Assembly (NCBI GenBank): GCA_003427395.1
Contig: BFEA01000057.1
Span: forward strand, 2,753,179-2,817,178
Direction of reading: 5' to 3'
Source: Chara braunii
Taxonomy: Eukaryota > Streptophyta > Charophyceae > Charales > Characeae
Length of the DNA: 64,000 nt
A program made the translations under genes and the position numbers. Below, piece after piece: positions 19,877-32,400 of this stretch. Below the pieces are notes generated by a model. The model saw nothing but the letters and a program-made list of their open reading frames with translations. It had not been told where the DNA came from and did no database searches. Position 1 is the stretch's first letter. Every line of letters starts with the position of its first letter.

Positions 19877-20900
19877 AAATTTTGGTAAGCCACTTTCTCT
19901 ACGGGAAGCGCTGCCGAAATTTCTACAAAACCAAGGAGTTAGTCACATTTTGTCTTTTCAAAGTTCAGTTTGTCTGACTTTTATATATGACTTAGTAAAA
20001 ATATGGAGAGTCTCCTTTTCTAAAGGAAGTACTGCCCAATTTTTTGCTAATTCAGGGAGTTGGACAAAATTGAACCTTGAGAAGTCAAAGTCATTTTAAA
20101 TTCTGAACTTAGCTTTGTATCAATTTTGGTAAGCTACTTTCTCTACGGGAAGCGCTGCCGAAATTTTTGCAAATTCATGGAGTTAGTCAAAATTTGACTT
20201 TTATTTTTTTCTATAAATGGTTGTAGAGGTGTCGGGGATTCAACTCTTCGGGGGAGCCGGCGGGAGGCTGCACGCACCATGTTCAGCCAACCCGTCGGCG
20301 TGGTGGCCTCACCCACACATAGAATCGCTCAAGACAAGGGCTCAGACCTTAACCACACACACTGCCAGTTTCACCCAGGGTCCAGTGCTACCCCATGCGT
20401 TGCGTCTCGGTATAACCCCGCCCGAACTCAAGGGCCTGTAATCTTCCCTCGCACCCTGTCGGGAGGCCGCTGACACCGCTAGTCGCATGGTGCTCGGGGG
20501 ATCAGTGTCACGCCTGCTAGGGATGGGGCCATCCAATCGCTCCTGGCAGAACTCTCCCCCACTGAGTCCACCCCCCTACGGGATGAATCCCCCCATGATC
20601 TCAACAACCCCAAGGGGAGTGTAGCAGCAACCGTTACGGTGCCCGAAGGCACCGCACGGGTTGCAAAGCTCGCAGACCCTGGACAACTGAACGACAATTC
20701 AGCCACATGCGCCCATCTTGGGGCGCAGTTCAACTTGTTTGATTTTTATATATGGCTTAGTAAAAATCTAGGAAGTCTCATTTTCTAAAGGGAGTGCTGC
20801 CCAAATTTGACTTTGGAAGATTGAAGATTATTTCTGTTTTCATAGTAAGGCTGATATAAATTATGGAAAGACACTTTTCCTACGGGTTTCTTAGTTTAGA
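19877..20900 (+). repeat. Second repeated motif array in the LTR (CTACGGGAAGCGCTGCC family)
   Basis: Motifs of the form TTTCT-TA-GGGAAG-GCTGCC followed by AAATTT recur near 19893, 20015, 20140, 20777 and 20873 in the solo LTR, and as reverse complements near 27655, 27800, 27915, 45590, 46030 and 46145. Two units can fold: AAATTTTGGTA (19877-19887) with TGCCGAAATTT (19912-19922), 11 pairs including two G-U; and AATTTTGGTA (20122-20131) with TGCCGAAATT (20156-20165). Other units pair less well, so structure is less certain than for the seven-hairpin array. Confidence 0.6.
20217..20737. other. About 520-bp insertion inside the solo LTR, GC-rich, unassigned
   Basis: The sequence between TTTTTCTATAAATGG and TTGTTTGATTTTTATA has no counterpart in the two linked LTRs, where the flanking segments are nearly contiguous (around 27850 and 46090). 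Unlike its AT-rich host it is GC-rich. It contains an open + frame of about 83 codons after a TAG near 20480, rich in Pro, Ser and Thr, running through KLADPGQLNDNSATC. I recognise no family. No clear terminal repeats or target duplication were seen. Confidence 0.5.
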
Positions 20901-21155
20901 GGAGATAAATTATATTTTGTCAGGTGGCGACTCTGGCGATCCACTCTGTATGGGGGAGATTCTGCCATAGGTCTACCTTTCTTTGGGCACTGGCTTAGAG
21001 GTAGACCTAGGCTTGGCTATCAGGAGAGTCTTGAGTGAGAATGTGTCATGGGGATTTGATCTCCATACATTGACGATTTAGCTTGGACATTGACCTGTCG
21101 TATGCTACAACTTTTGTTTGGACATTCGATCCAGGATTTGGACTACCTTTAGCTT

Positions 21156-21194
21156 GATCCTACGAGGATCATCTTCTGTTATCACTGATAACAG
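21156..21194 (+). repeat. Two further short hairpins in the LTR
   Basis: GATCCT/AGGATC around ACG (21156-21170) and CTGTTATCA/TGATAACAG around C (21176-21194) are adjacent inverted repeats. Both occur in the linked LTRs near 27341-27378 and 45272-45308. The first keeps pairing in the 3' LTR through a G-U in the sense strand. Confidence 0.55.
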
Positions 21195-22634
21195 GTCGGT
21201 TGGTTGATCGCCGACTCGTCAGCTCATGACACAACTTTGCTTACACTTGTACCTGAACTTGATTGCCTTAGCCCTGAGATTTGATATGTTTCTTTGAGGG
21301 TTTTAACCGGACTTCTTTTGATGGCCATTGTAAAAAACTTATGAGATTTATGAAAAATTGGACTATAAATGGGGCTTGAGTGTGCGAGGCGTGGTGTGAG
21401 TTATAGGGAACAGTGAAGTTGATCACATTGGTGTATGACAATGTGGCAATTGTGTGTGCCTGTGTTTTATGCAAGTTAATATTTGGAGCTTGGTATATGA
21501 GCCGTACTTTGGAGGCAGTGAAAACGACAGCCATATATCGATTTGCATACCTGATGGGTTTATGGTTCCCCTTCTTTTATTTTATCTCGAGATCTAGCTT
21601 GATATATGATTGTTGGGATGTTTATTTATTTATTTATTTCGCGTGTTAATTTTTATAGTTGGACGTTGTAGTCTGTGGCTGCCGTCAAAGTCAAACCACT
21701 TGACTTCTCTCCAGACCCTAGATGATAGAGCGGGTATCCAGGGCAATAAGAGACGATTGCCACCACCTGTATGAACCTGTGTACCACCCACTCTCAGCAG
21801 GGTGCAGTAGAGGGTGTGGTTTTCAACCGCACTTGGCAGTTGTTCAGCGTCGAGAGATCAATCCCTCAAAGCGCGTGTCAGCCGACACTTGGGTGTCAAA
21901 TGCGACCCTCGAGATTAACGAGGACCTCATGGGTATGGGTACGGCATAGTACGCCATCATTGCAACTGCTTGCGTATGCTTGCATTGCGAGTTGATATGA
22001 GTTAGTCCTGCGTCTTCGCGGTTTTATGCTAAGTCTCGCGCGTGACGCCTATCCGATTTCCGCATCGGAGAGTTATGGGATGGCTACTAAGGGACTAGGA
22101 GTGTTGTCGCGTTGTTTGTTATGTGTCGTCCTGTATATGTATGTGTATGTGTGTGTGCTTTTATTTTTATGTTCTTTAGAGTGGTGTACGTGGGGTATGT
22201 GGGATGCATCCTAGACTACCGACGACAACTCACGCTTGGGACTTCAGCCCCCCAAGACATCGGTTCGCGTGCGGGTCCGATAGAGGCGTAAAACCGCGCG
22301 TACCCCCTATGCTACAACGAACGAGAAACGCCCTCGGCTGGTCCACCTCTGCGATTGCAGCTGATTAGCTTTCGTACTGTGGACTGGTAGCTCGGCGGGG
22401 ATACGCCCACTGAAGGGAGGTGACAACTCTCGTAAGGTGGAAGTAAGTCGTGCCTCGCGTAGGCCCTATCCTGTCGTAGGGGCTCGCGAGAGGTATGGCT
22501 GGCGCACTCGGCCGAAGCAGCTTGCGGAAGCTCCATATATATTTGCGACGACGATTGGACCAACTCCTGCGTGACACGGCCGGGGGGGTCCCGCCCCATT
22601 TCGTGCGGTGCCGGACTGATGCGCTAGACAGCGA

Positions 22635-25600
22635 GATGACAGAATCCAGATAGCACAATCACATTGAAAGCAAGAAAGTCCCACAGTGTCCAGAAAGCAG
22701 CATTGCACCAATAGTACACCAATGGAGAATCGAAACACTGAAACCGAATGTCAATGAGAGCTTACTCTCGTCCCCACCAGCATATGTATCCAGGCCCTCT
22801 CTCCCTACTTGGCGCTCGGCGCCCAGGCTACTCCATACACGAATACTTCCTGCCTACGAATTGACAATGCAACTGTTGACGCCAGCAACCACTGAAGTAC
22901 TTGAAGATGTCGACCAATGCGGACCATCGTCAATACCAGGTATGCGCCCTCACATCATCATCCTCATCTCTCCCACTCTCTCCATGTCCTTCTCTTCCTC
23001 CCACGTCTTCTCCCTCATGCATGAAGACCACCACCACCTCCACTGGCTGTCCAAGCCAAACCCTGGCTATGTAGGGCTGGCTATGGCGTTGCCCTCAACA
23101 ACGCCCTGCCTTCTTCCAACGCCCGCTCGCACTGCCTGGCAACTAGCGCTAGCGCACAAGGCACAACCCGCGCGCACACGCTCAAGCAGCACTGCCACAT
23201 GCACTACCTAGTGCCCGAATGAGCCCATTAGTGGCGAGCTCTTTCCTTTATGGAAAGTGCTTGCCGAGTTTGTTGTCTGGTTGGGCCTCGTGTGTTTCCA
23301 GTAGCTTCCAATGGAGCCAAAGTGTCTGGGACCAGGCCCATTCAGACAGTGGCCTGGGACTGAATTGGTTAGGCATGCCCAACCACCCAGGAGTAAACGT
23401 GAGGTTCTCCCTGCTTCGCCTGTGCTGCTGGAAGAGCCTAGAAGGCTCATGAATTATTTTTGATTCTCACGAGTATGAAGGAGGTAACCAACTGGCGCAT
23501 GGCAACTGTCTGTCGCCCACGAAACTTTGCCAAAATTGATGAACTCAGGCCATATTGAAATTCACGGGCCCGCCTTCACTTAGGGCGGGCTCATCCTTGC
23601 TGAAAGGGCCCTACAGGGAGGGGCATGTCGAGGAGCTAACTCGAAACAAGGCCTCGTCGAAGGTTCATGCCTACATGGGGGTTCCAACAAGCTCTGCTTG
23701 GGCCCCTGAGCCTGGTCTCATAGCCCTATAAACAGGCATTGGCACATATTTGTAGACCTGCCTTCACTTAGGGCGGGCACGACACTCTCAGACACTGCCA
23801 AGGGACTAAATCCTCATAGAAGTAAAAAAAAATTAAAAAAAAAAACAATAAAGAAGATGGTGAAAGGCAATGAACATAGCCCTTCTCCTAAGGCAGCCCG
23901 TTTTATCCCCAATCAGTTCCTCCTCCTTTTTTGTCTAAGCTGCCAAAGTCGTACGAGAGGATGAGACAGACAATTGCGCTTTGGGCCTGATCGTCCCTCA
24001 TTCTAGGAAGCATCCAAGGCGGGGTTTCGTATGCTTTAGGTCCCTCATTCTAGGAAGCATCCAAGGCGGGGTTTCGTATGCTTTAGGCGTCGGCCTTGTT
24101 ATCGACTTGGAGTGGACATGATTTGTCGGCAGTGGTACTTTGCCGATTCGGTGGTGACGGCCCAACCTTTTGAGATCCGGGTCTTTTGGCTTGGGCAAGG
24201 GAAAGGAGTTTCCACTGACCACTTCCTAGAGGGTTGGGTGCGTGACAGCACAAAATGGGTTGGTCCTCCTCGAGTCCCGGGCGATGCGGGGCTGAATTAG
24301 TGCCCTTGAGAGTGGCCAGCTTAGGTGCCACCATTGGAACAAAAAACAAGAGACATAAGAAGTTCCAGCCCACTTAGGGATTAGTCTTCAACACGGACGC
24401 TCGTAGGCGCCACAGTCGTGGGCAGGTCCGCGCCGCAAGAAGCGCGAGCCTCATGGATCAAAAGGGGAAGTAGCTGACTTTTTTATGAAGAGATAAAAGG
24501 CAAGTTTTGGTCTTTGGTCTTGCCCCTGACAAAGGAAGTCGTGTGGATCGTTCATAGATGCCGCACAAACCAGCGATCACTATCTATTTTGATATGCACG
24601 ACGAGGCGGCTGAATGCTTATCACAATTGGGGCAATTGCAAGCTAGTTTGACTAGGGTGGGTCGGTTGATTTATGACCCATCTTTGGCTTTTCCCGAATG
24701 AGATGTGCCTCGTTTCTGGGGGGGTAGTTTGAGTAACCCCCCGCGTAGTAACTTTTCGTAAGGAGACGATTACAACACACTATACATTTTGACTTTGTCC
24801 AACGATAAGGGATGGGACTGCGTGTCTAATAGTGATACGCAACCAAGAGAGTGGTCCGTATGGGGAAACTGCCCCGGAGATAAGATGGTTCCTTGTCCGG
24901 TTGCTCCTTCATTTTAATCAGCGACATGGTCCGTTTCAACTCTTGGAGCATACCTTGCGGATCCGAGCTAATCGGTTCAAGTAGGTTCGGACCAAGGTTT
25001 TCGTCTCGGCGCAACTCGAGGATGAAGAGCGCAGGCTCCTAGAACTCGTCAAGGAGTCAAGGACTAACTAGGTGATTTCCTTGTGAAAGCTGGACGGAGC
25101 ACGACAAGATCTTACTATTCCGAGGTACTTGTTGGTGCGAGACACAGCGAAGGAGGAGCTCATTGCGCAAGCGGCGGTTGTCGATGGTCTTCGATGGCAT
25201 GCCAACGCAATGGTATGGATTCATTGGCATTGTCAACGACGGGAGAGGTTTTTTCCCAGAGACGTGTGCAGCCGTTCGAGCGAACATGATGCGGCGACCC
25301 GATGAACTTCATGGGTATACTTCGTATTTCCATCGAGTTAGTGATATGATGCTACTCTCAGGAGTGATCATGGGAATTCACATCACATCCTCCGGTAGCC
25401 GCTATGGTTTCATAAGGATATTAAATACGACTACGACCCGCCTGTTGAGGATGAGCACACCTTTTCGCACCATTGTATGGAGATTGGCTTATCGAGCAGC
25501 GACACTTTACAACACACAGGAGGTTTGGATATGGCGTGGGACCCGCACTACGACGTTGATTTTCGACGAGGACGAGCTTGCACGATTGGACCAGGTAGAG

Positions 25601-26186
25601 GCTCGAGCGGACTGGCCGACAACTCTATACCGAGTGAGGCGCAACGGGAGAGCGACCGTGTGAGCCATGGTTGTAGGTTACCCTGAAGCTTGGGCTGTCA
25701 GCTGTAGCTTCAAAAAGGGTAATGTAAAAAAAAAAAAAAAAAAAAAAAAGAACTCTTGTAGGTTGGTCTCACTGAATGGATAGTATTCAGATTGCCCTGA
25801 TGATCTCACTATCATGCTGTGGTAGAAGGGTAATTGTACGCACAGAATAGAAGCTAAGCGCTAGTCTATTGAGGTAGAAAATATTCCACCCGGAAGGGTG
25901 GAAGTCTGTTACGAACAAAAAGTAGGCAGAATATCAGGTGCTTGGGCATGCATTGGGCAGCTCTGGCACCTTACGTGACAAGGATGTCCTCTTTGCACGA
26001 GAAGAGGTCATTTCTTCGCGCGGAGGCAGTACGATCAAGATAGAAAGCAATGAGGGAAATATGAAGTGTACCTTTGAGTTTAATCATCACACGTTGATGA
26101 TTAGCCAACCCACATCATACGATAACATTCTGGAGTTGCGCTTAAGAGGAGTGGGACGACAATGAAGGCGGCAGTTCTCTTTGCGC
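22635..26186. other. 3.5 kb between solo LTR and giant element, no gene recognised
   Basis: Open frames exist (for example 22861-23211 and 25163-25663 on +), but neither shows a domain I recognise, and alternative frames over the second are equally open. Visible structure: GCCTTCACTTAGGGCGGGC twice (about 23570 and 23760); a perfect 47-bp tandem duplication (23994-24040 and 24041-24087); A-rich stretches at 23826-23850; and a run of about 23 A at 25727-25749. The last could be the poly-A tail of a retroposed + strand sequence. Confidence 0.4.
25727..25749 (+). repeat. Poly-A tract, possible retroposon tail
   Basis: An uninterrupted A-run follows the open region 25080-25690 on the + strand. 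The position would fit the 3' end of a non-LTR retroelement or a processed transcript. No reverse-transcriptase motif or target-site duplication was found, so it may be a simple repeat. Confidence 0.3.
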
Positions 26187-29100
26187 TGTCGAGCGCATCG
26201 GTCCAGCACCACACAAGGCAGCGCGGGACCCTCCCANCCGCGTCACGCAGGAGTTGGTCTAAATTCTTGTCGTAAATGCATATGGTGCTTCCGCAAGCCA
26301 CTCCGGCCGAGTGCACCAGCCATACCTCTCACGCGCCCCTACGAAAAGATAGGGCCTACGCGAGACACGACTTACCTCCACCTTGCGGGAGTTGTCACCT
26401 CCCTTCGGTGGGCGTATCCCCGTCGAGCTACCAATCCACAGTACGAAAGCTAATCAATTGCAATCGCAGAGGTGGACCAGCCGAGGGCGTTTCTCGTTCG
26501 CTGTAGCATAGGGGTTACGCGCGGTACTATGTAGTGCCCATAATCAAGCGGTCCCTCGTGGATCCGAGTACCGCTTATGACACTCAAGTATCTCTCTCGA
26601 AGTATCGTGAGGGTCTACTCCCTCACGATATTGCACGACTGAAGGAATAGTCGTGCGGCCGCCGCGGCACCTCCAGCCTTTAGGCTGAGTGTCTCGGCAG
26701 GCAGGGCAAATAGGCTCCGTGCGGGGGGAGATCCCTTCCATGCAGAGTCTAGGACTTGGGATGTCCTGGACAAGGACCTTGAATCCGGGCCCAGGGCCGA
26801 CGTCCGACAAAGAAATTTTTAAGAAGCATACAACAAATAGAGGTTTTTTTTTTCTTCTCTACATCTAGACCCCAATTAAACTCTTAAACATAGGCCCCTC
26901 AAGCCATGTGAACACCCAATATAGATACATATATATATATATATGTAAAGGAGAATAAGTATGTGACGATCACTTCTCATAATCACAGTGGGACTCCTCA
27001 CAGTTATATATACGTGTGTGATCGTAGACAGTCAAATCCAAAATCCGAACCACAGAACATATCTGCAATCACATCAAAGAGTCAACCAAAAGTCCACGCG
27101 CTACACGGTGTCAACTTCAGCCAACCTCTATACTCATACCCCTCGCTTTAGCCATGCAAGCCCCAACCCTTGTCCAACCAACCATAATTAAATACTCAGT
27201 ACCTTTGTTAAATGACCATTCAATAAAAGTTTTGGTGAAAACCTTAATAAAACAATAAAATCATCAGGGCTAAAGCCTTTTAGGTTGAGTATTGAGGATG
27301 AATTGGAGTTGAGTCGTAGACCGACGAATCGGCAACCGACCTGTTATAAGTGATAACAGAAGGTGATCCTTGTAAGATCAAGCTGAATCTAGTCCTGATT
27401 TCGAATCAAAGGTTCAAGAGGACCTGTAACACAAGACAGGTCAATCCCAAGCTAAATCTATGAGTCCAAATCAAGGGTAACATTCATATCACGTTTTCAC
27501 CAAGAATCATTTTTTCTTAACTAATCCTGAGTCTACCCCTAAGTCAGTGCCTAATGAAAAGGTAGATCTTAGGCAGAATCTCCTCTATGCAGATTGGATT
27601 GCCATAATCGCCACCTGTCAAAATATAATTTAACTCCTCTAAACTAAGAAAATTTCGGCAGCGCTTCCCGTAGGAAAAGTGCCTTCTCAGAATTTATAAT
27701 AACTCAAATATGCAAAACAAAACGATCTCTAACTCTGGAAAGTGAAAATTTGTCCAACTCCCTGAATTAGTAAAAATTTGACTTCCTGAATTAGCAAAAA
27801 TTTGGGCAGCACTCCCTTTAGAAAATGAGATGTTCCAGGTTTTTACTAAGCCAAAAGTCAGAAAAACTGGACTCTGAAAAAAAACAAAATATGATTAACT
27901 CCTTGGTTTTGTAAAAATTTCTGCAGCGCTTCCCGTAGAGAAAGTGGCTTACCAAGATTTATACAAGCCCAAGTATTATAACAAATCCCAGAAAATGCAG
28001 AAATTGACCTAAGTAAAAAAAACTTAGCTAAAAAAATGCAGGAATTGAAACTAACTCTTATGGCTCTAGTACGTGGCGAACAACTAAAACAACTACCTAT
28101 CAACTGAAACTCAGACTAGGTAGTAGTTGCACTCAGTTTTATGCAGGCCAAACTACAAGTGTAAGTACTCTCACCATCCCAAAGTCAATTCATCAAACAA
28201 TAGTTCATAGTCTCTCAATGATTTATCCCTTTATACCCATCTTACATACGACATAAAGCCAAACCACCTAATGTTAACTTGTCTAGCTCAGACATAGAAT
28301 ATACACAAACACAGTGCACTACAACTTTTCTCTTCTTTGGGCATGTGACTAGGCCACCCTAGTCGCCCTGAGTCATTTAGGTATCCAAGTTATATATAAT
28401 TGTCTGCGCTTTGTCTTTTAAGGCAACATATGACTGAACCGGTTATCTTAGATCAAGATTCAGCCTGTCCCTTCTTACCACAATTTTATTATTAATTGAT
28501 ACTCTCTTCAGTTGGTGATAAGTTATAGTCAGACCATCCAATCTTATGAAAAAATGTCCACCTAGCCTGTTCATAAATAAGTTATATAAAATATAAACAA
28601 TTTTTAGCCTTTGTGTTCCAGCATGTGCGTGGCTCCAGACCAGACCACCCAATCTTATGGAAACCTGTCCAGTCCTTTGCCTAAATTTCCCTTTTTCAAA
28701 ATAAACAAGGGAGAGTCAGGGCCATCCAATCTTATGGAACGTGCCCAACTCTCTTTCAGAACTAATAAAACATAAGAAAAACCCAAAGAAGCAAGGCAAC
28801 CAAGCCATCCAATCTTACGGAAAAATGCTTAGTTCGTGAAAGTTAAACGCATGCAGCCCTCACAAGTCAAAGAAACCAGACCACCCAATCTTATGGGAAC
28901 CTGTCTGGTCCAGCAGGCAATCAAAAGTAAACATAGCACTGGGCCCTCCAATCTTATGGAGACTCTCCCAGCCTTTGGTTGACCCAGTCAAACATGCAAT
29001 ACTGCCTTCCTCCCATCTTTTCCCCCCAGATGCAATCCCACAATCTGCTTTCAGTCAAACAATAAACTGAAACTGACATTGTACATACATTCCTTTATTT

Positions 29101-32100
29101 AGTCTGGTTTGTGTCTTGAAAGTCAAACTGACAAGTCAAAGTAGGGATGCACACAATATACTCAGTCAAAACATAGCAAGGAATACAGATAGGGGTTATA
29201 ACTGGGTTTATAGAGGGGAAGCAAAGGTTACCTCTCAGTTCCCTACCTCCAGAACTCCTTCTGAGTTCCGGCAGAGCTCCCGCAATCGGTGGGCAGACTC
29301 CCCACAGAGTCTTGCTGCGGTCCTACGGGTTGCAGTCCCACTTGCCGCCTTCCTCTCGTAACCAAAGACTAAATTGAGAGTAAGAAGGACAGAGACCAGA
29401 CTGAGAGTTAGAAGGACAGAGATAGATTCGTTTAGTGTCTCAGATACAAGAAGGTTGCATTTAGACTCGCGTGAGAGGGTCTTGAATTCTTGATGCGCCT
29501 GAGGGCTCCGCATTGGCGGCCAAGATGCAACAGCCACTCGGTTAGGCTGAAGTCAAACGTTGGCGTTGACTCCCTGACGCCCCTTTAACTTGTCGTAAAA
29601 TCCCCCTCTTGCCGCTTGATCACTTCGCAAAATGCCAACATCCGCTCTCTAACCAGCCTGTTACCATGTTACTTCGGATGATTGCACTTAATGGCAGCGA
29701 TTGCGAATGCACAGTGATAGGAAGCACAACTGCAAAGTATTTAGCAAGCGAAACACACTGTAGTGCCGCGATCAAACAGTTTCGAGTCCTTAATCAATAG
29801 TTCGAGGTGGCAAGGAAGCAGTCCGGGTACCAAGCAACGACACATAAGGCGTAGCACGACACACGCCATTCAGCAGAAGCACCAGTGAGCCACCAGGACG
29901 TCGCAGAAGCTGGCTCCTTGGGTCGCAGGCAAACTTCATCCTGCGGACGCCGATCTTAGATGACAGGGTGTGGATGGACCACCCAATCCAGCACAGGCAA
30001 CCGGTCGACAGGGCGCACAAGTAATAAACGAGGAAGGCATGGCCGGTGGTTGAGCAACACGGTAGCAAAGCAGCGAAACACAGGGCGGGACCAAAAACAC
30101 GGCCACGCCACACAGCGAACATATCAGCATGCAAACACCACATCCGAAGCCAGCGGGACACATGCAGCGGGGCAGCAGCGAAGCGCGTACGAGGACACCC
30201 ACACACCCTCCCCTTGGAGCAAAGCAACATGCGACCTACTCACACCGCGGCCGAACCCCGCAGACCGTTGGTTTCCACCACCCACCGAGTTGAGGAGCTA
30301 CTTCTACAGCCATCTGTCATCACCTGGGGGCAACACATACATCCCAAATCGAGCAGCCTCCATTTCAACGTACGTGGCCCACAACATCGAACAGGTTCGC
30401 TCTCATTTCGCATCTTTCAAAGGCGGCCACAGCCATACTTCTCGTCGCCGATCCCTTCCTTTCGGGCGCAGCTAACGATCATTGCACAGCCTAAACCAAT
30501 GGCTCAATCCAAAATCTAACTGCGCCATCGTGCTCGCGCCGATCAAAAACCCCAGCTTCTTCCCTCTCTCCACCCGATTCTAACAAGATTCGAGCGAGAT
30601 CTCGAATCTCCGCCTCCTCCATCTCGGCACCTCCACGCTGTCCATCCCTCTCTAGCTCCCCCGTCTATTAACTCTCCTATTAATCTGACCCCGGATTCGA
30701 ACTCGCCTAGGCCCAAGACCTCATGTTGGCATCTTCTCTTGCCTGATTCTGTCGAGAGTCAAGCGAGTTATACATCCTTCTCTTCGTCGCTTCGCTTTCC
30801 TTCTCTGCCATCTCCATCCTCCGTGCAGCTCAGTCTTCCTATACCACCTAACCCCTTTCCTCTCCTCCAAAACTAACCACGCCAGTGGATTCAACCGGGG
30901 CCAAACCCTCGGGATGGTCTCTTCCCCCGCCCGATTCCATCAAGGAACGGGAGGATCACGACCTTCTTTCCCTCTGCCATAGTCGTGTTTCCCCTTCGCC
31001 ATGTCCGGCCGCATGCACCTGGCGCGATTGTCACCCAGGTTCAACCCCTTTTCCTCTCCTTACGTCAGCTGTTCCGGCCTTCCAATCTTTGCACCGGTCA
31101 CTACTGCTAGCGCAGCCCAGCCGGACCCGTCGCTTTGGCTCAGCGCTCGTCACTCTACTACGTTGTTTCACCTGCCTTGCTCCGCTCGCGCTCAACAAAG
31201 TGCGCTAATACAGCCGCGCTCCGACCGATTCAGACAGTCGGACAGAAAACACTACGACCAGAATTCATCAAGGAGTACGTGACGACTCCCAGTTAGCTCT
31301 ATTGGCTTCAGTCGATGGCACTGCACTGCACGACTCCGCTCCTTTTCGTGAGTCGGGCGACACAGGCCTGCAACGTGGGCTAGGTGAGGAGGGCCAGGGG
31401 TAGACCTCGGTGGTAGTGGCAGATCTTCAGGTGGGAACTTCGAAAACCCGAAGAGGGGGGGTCTTATGTGGCCCGCTGCCTGCAGCCTTGGCCTTTGCTG
31501 TTGTGCTTTGCGCCACACCCGGGCACACTTCGCCACCTTCCGGGTCAAGGCGGGCATGCGCACGCTTTTAACCTCTTACAGCGGATCGTGGTTGGCGGAT
31601 GTCGCGTCCGCAGGAGGTCCCTGTCACTCAAGCTTCTTCTACCAAATTTTGCCAACATCCCAAACCCGCAGGAAGCCGTAGGTCCACAAAAAGGAGGCGT
31701 GAGCTCAAAGACCTTCGGCCGCCGTGACGGCCTCTAAAACCAATGTTGCGCCCAAGTCAACGTGCGTCGGAGCATAAAAATATCGACGATAAGTCACAAA
31801 ATACTTAGAAAGCTTTGACCTCCAGAGCTCCGACTCTGTAGTCGGCAAAACAAAAGGGGATAACCCCGCCGGACCCTCAATCCCTTGGCTTCTCCGCGCC
31901 GTTCTAATACTCCTACGTTGTTGCTGCTCGCCTCGATCCCTGAATCTCCTAGATGAAAGACCGATGCTATAACCAAATAATACTAGGCCCAAGTTTGGGT
32001 CTAGTTTAGACGGTCACCCAGATAAACGGATACTGCGCAATGCGCAAATCAACCGAAACATTTTCACAATCGCATTATTGTCGACGCCATCTTCCGTACA

Positions 32101-32400
32101 CATGCATAAGTCACAAGCAAGCACAACAATCAAGAGACGTAAATCTTTTTATCCCTAGTTTAACCAGAAATAAACATCTGGCCGGCTATCACGCCAGCCT
32201 TTCAATCACCAACAATAAAGATCACGCGTGCCTTAAGCTTGCGCGCCCACACACTCTCCACTCTACTCAACCTTCAGTCAAACGTAAACCACAGACACAG
32301 CCGCGCCTCGCGCGGTATACCTAAATCTTAACCCAAACCTATATCTCTGTCATCTGCAAAAGTCAGGGCGGATAGCCTTGTAAGGGTATTCGCACCGACA
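26187..32400 (-). repeat. 3' LTR of the giant element (6.2 kb)
   Basis: Sense start TGTCGGTGCG at 32400, sense end GCGCTCGACA at 26187. It is collinear with the 5' LTR (43802-50595) with scattered substitutions. It lacks about 320 bp present in the other copies (44139-44459 of the 5' LTR), the junction lying at about 26525 in GCGCGGTACTATG with a GTA microhomology. One N at 26237. It contains the hairpin array at 28256-28971. Confidence 0.82.
28256..28971 (-). ncRNA. Seven stem-loop array, 3' LTR copy
   Basis: Sense-strand stems, in the same order as in the solo LTR. H1 28939-28971 CTGGG/CCCAG. H2 28874-28910 GACCAGAC/GTCTGGTT. H3 28798-28834 AACTAAGC/GCTTGGTT. H4 28711-28753 GGGC/GCCC plus GAGAGT/ACTCTC. 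H5 28637-28675 GGACTGGAC/GTCTGGTCT. H6 28526-28564 TAGGTGGAC/GTCTGACTA (8 of 9). H7 28256-28289 GAGCTAGAC/GTTTGGCTT. Compared with the solo LTR, H4 has a wholly different inner stem that still pairs. H2, H3, H5, H6 and H7 keep pairing through G-U in the sense strand, where the other strand would have A-C mismatches. Confidence 0.8.

Larger units (their letters stand above)
14773..22630 (+). mobile_element. 7.9 kb solo LTR of the giant retrotransposon family
   Basis: It starts TGTCGTACC (14773) and ends GCGCTAGACA (22630), giving TGTC/GACA termini, and is flanked by a 4-bp direct repeat GCGA (14769-14772 and 22631-22634). Read on +, it is collinear with the reverse complement of 26187-32400 and 43802-50595. 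For example, 18463-18660 corresponds to 29150-29360 inverted, and 22310-22630 to 26187-26530 and 43802-44160 inverted. No gag or pol adjoins it, so it is best read as a solo LTR left by LTR-LTR recombination. It is longer than the two linked LTRs, partly because of an insertion at about 20217-20737. Confidence 0.82.

Noticed and set aside
26187-32400. Helitron or large DNA transposon, because of the terminal hairpin
   Set aside because: TGTC/GACA ends, the adjacent tRNA-Asp primer site on the other copy, and gag-pol between the copies identify LTRs.
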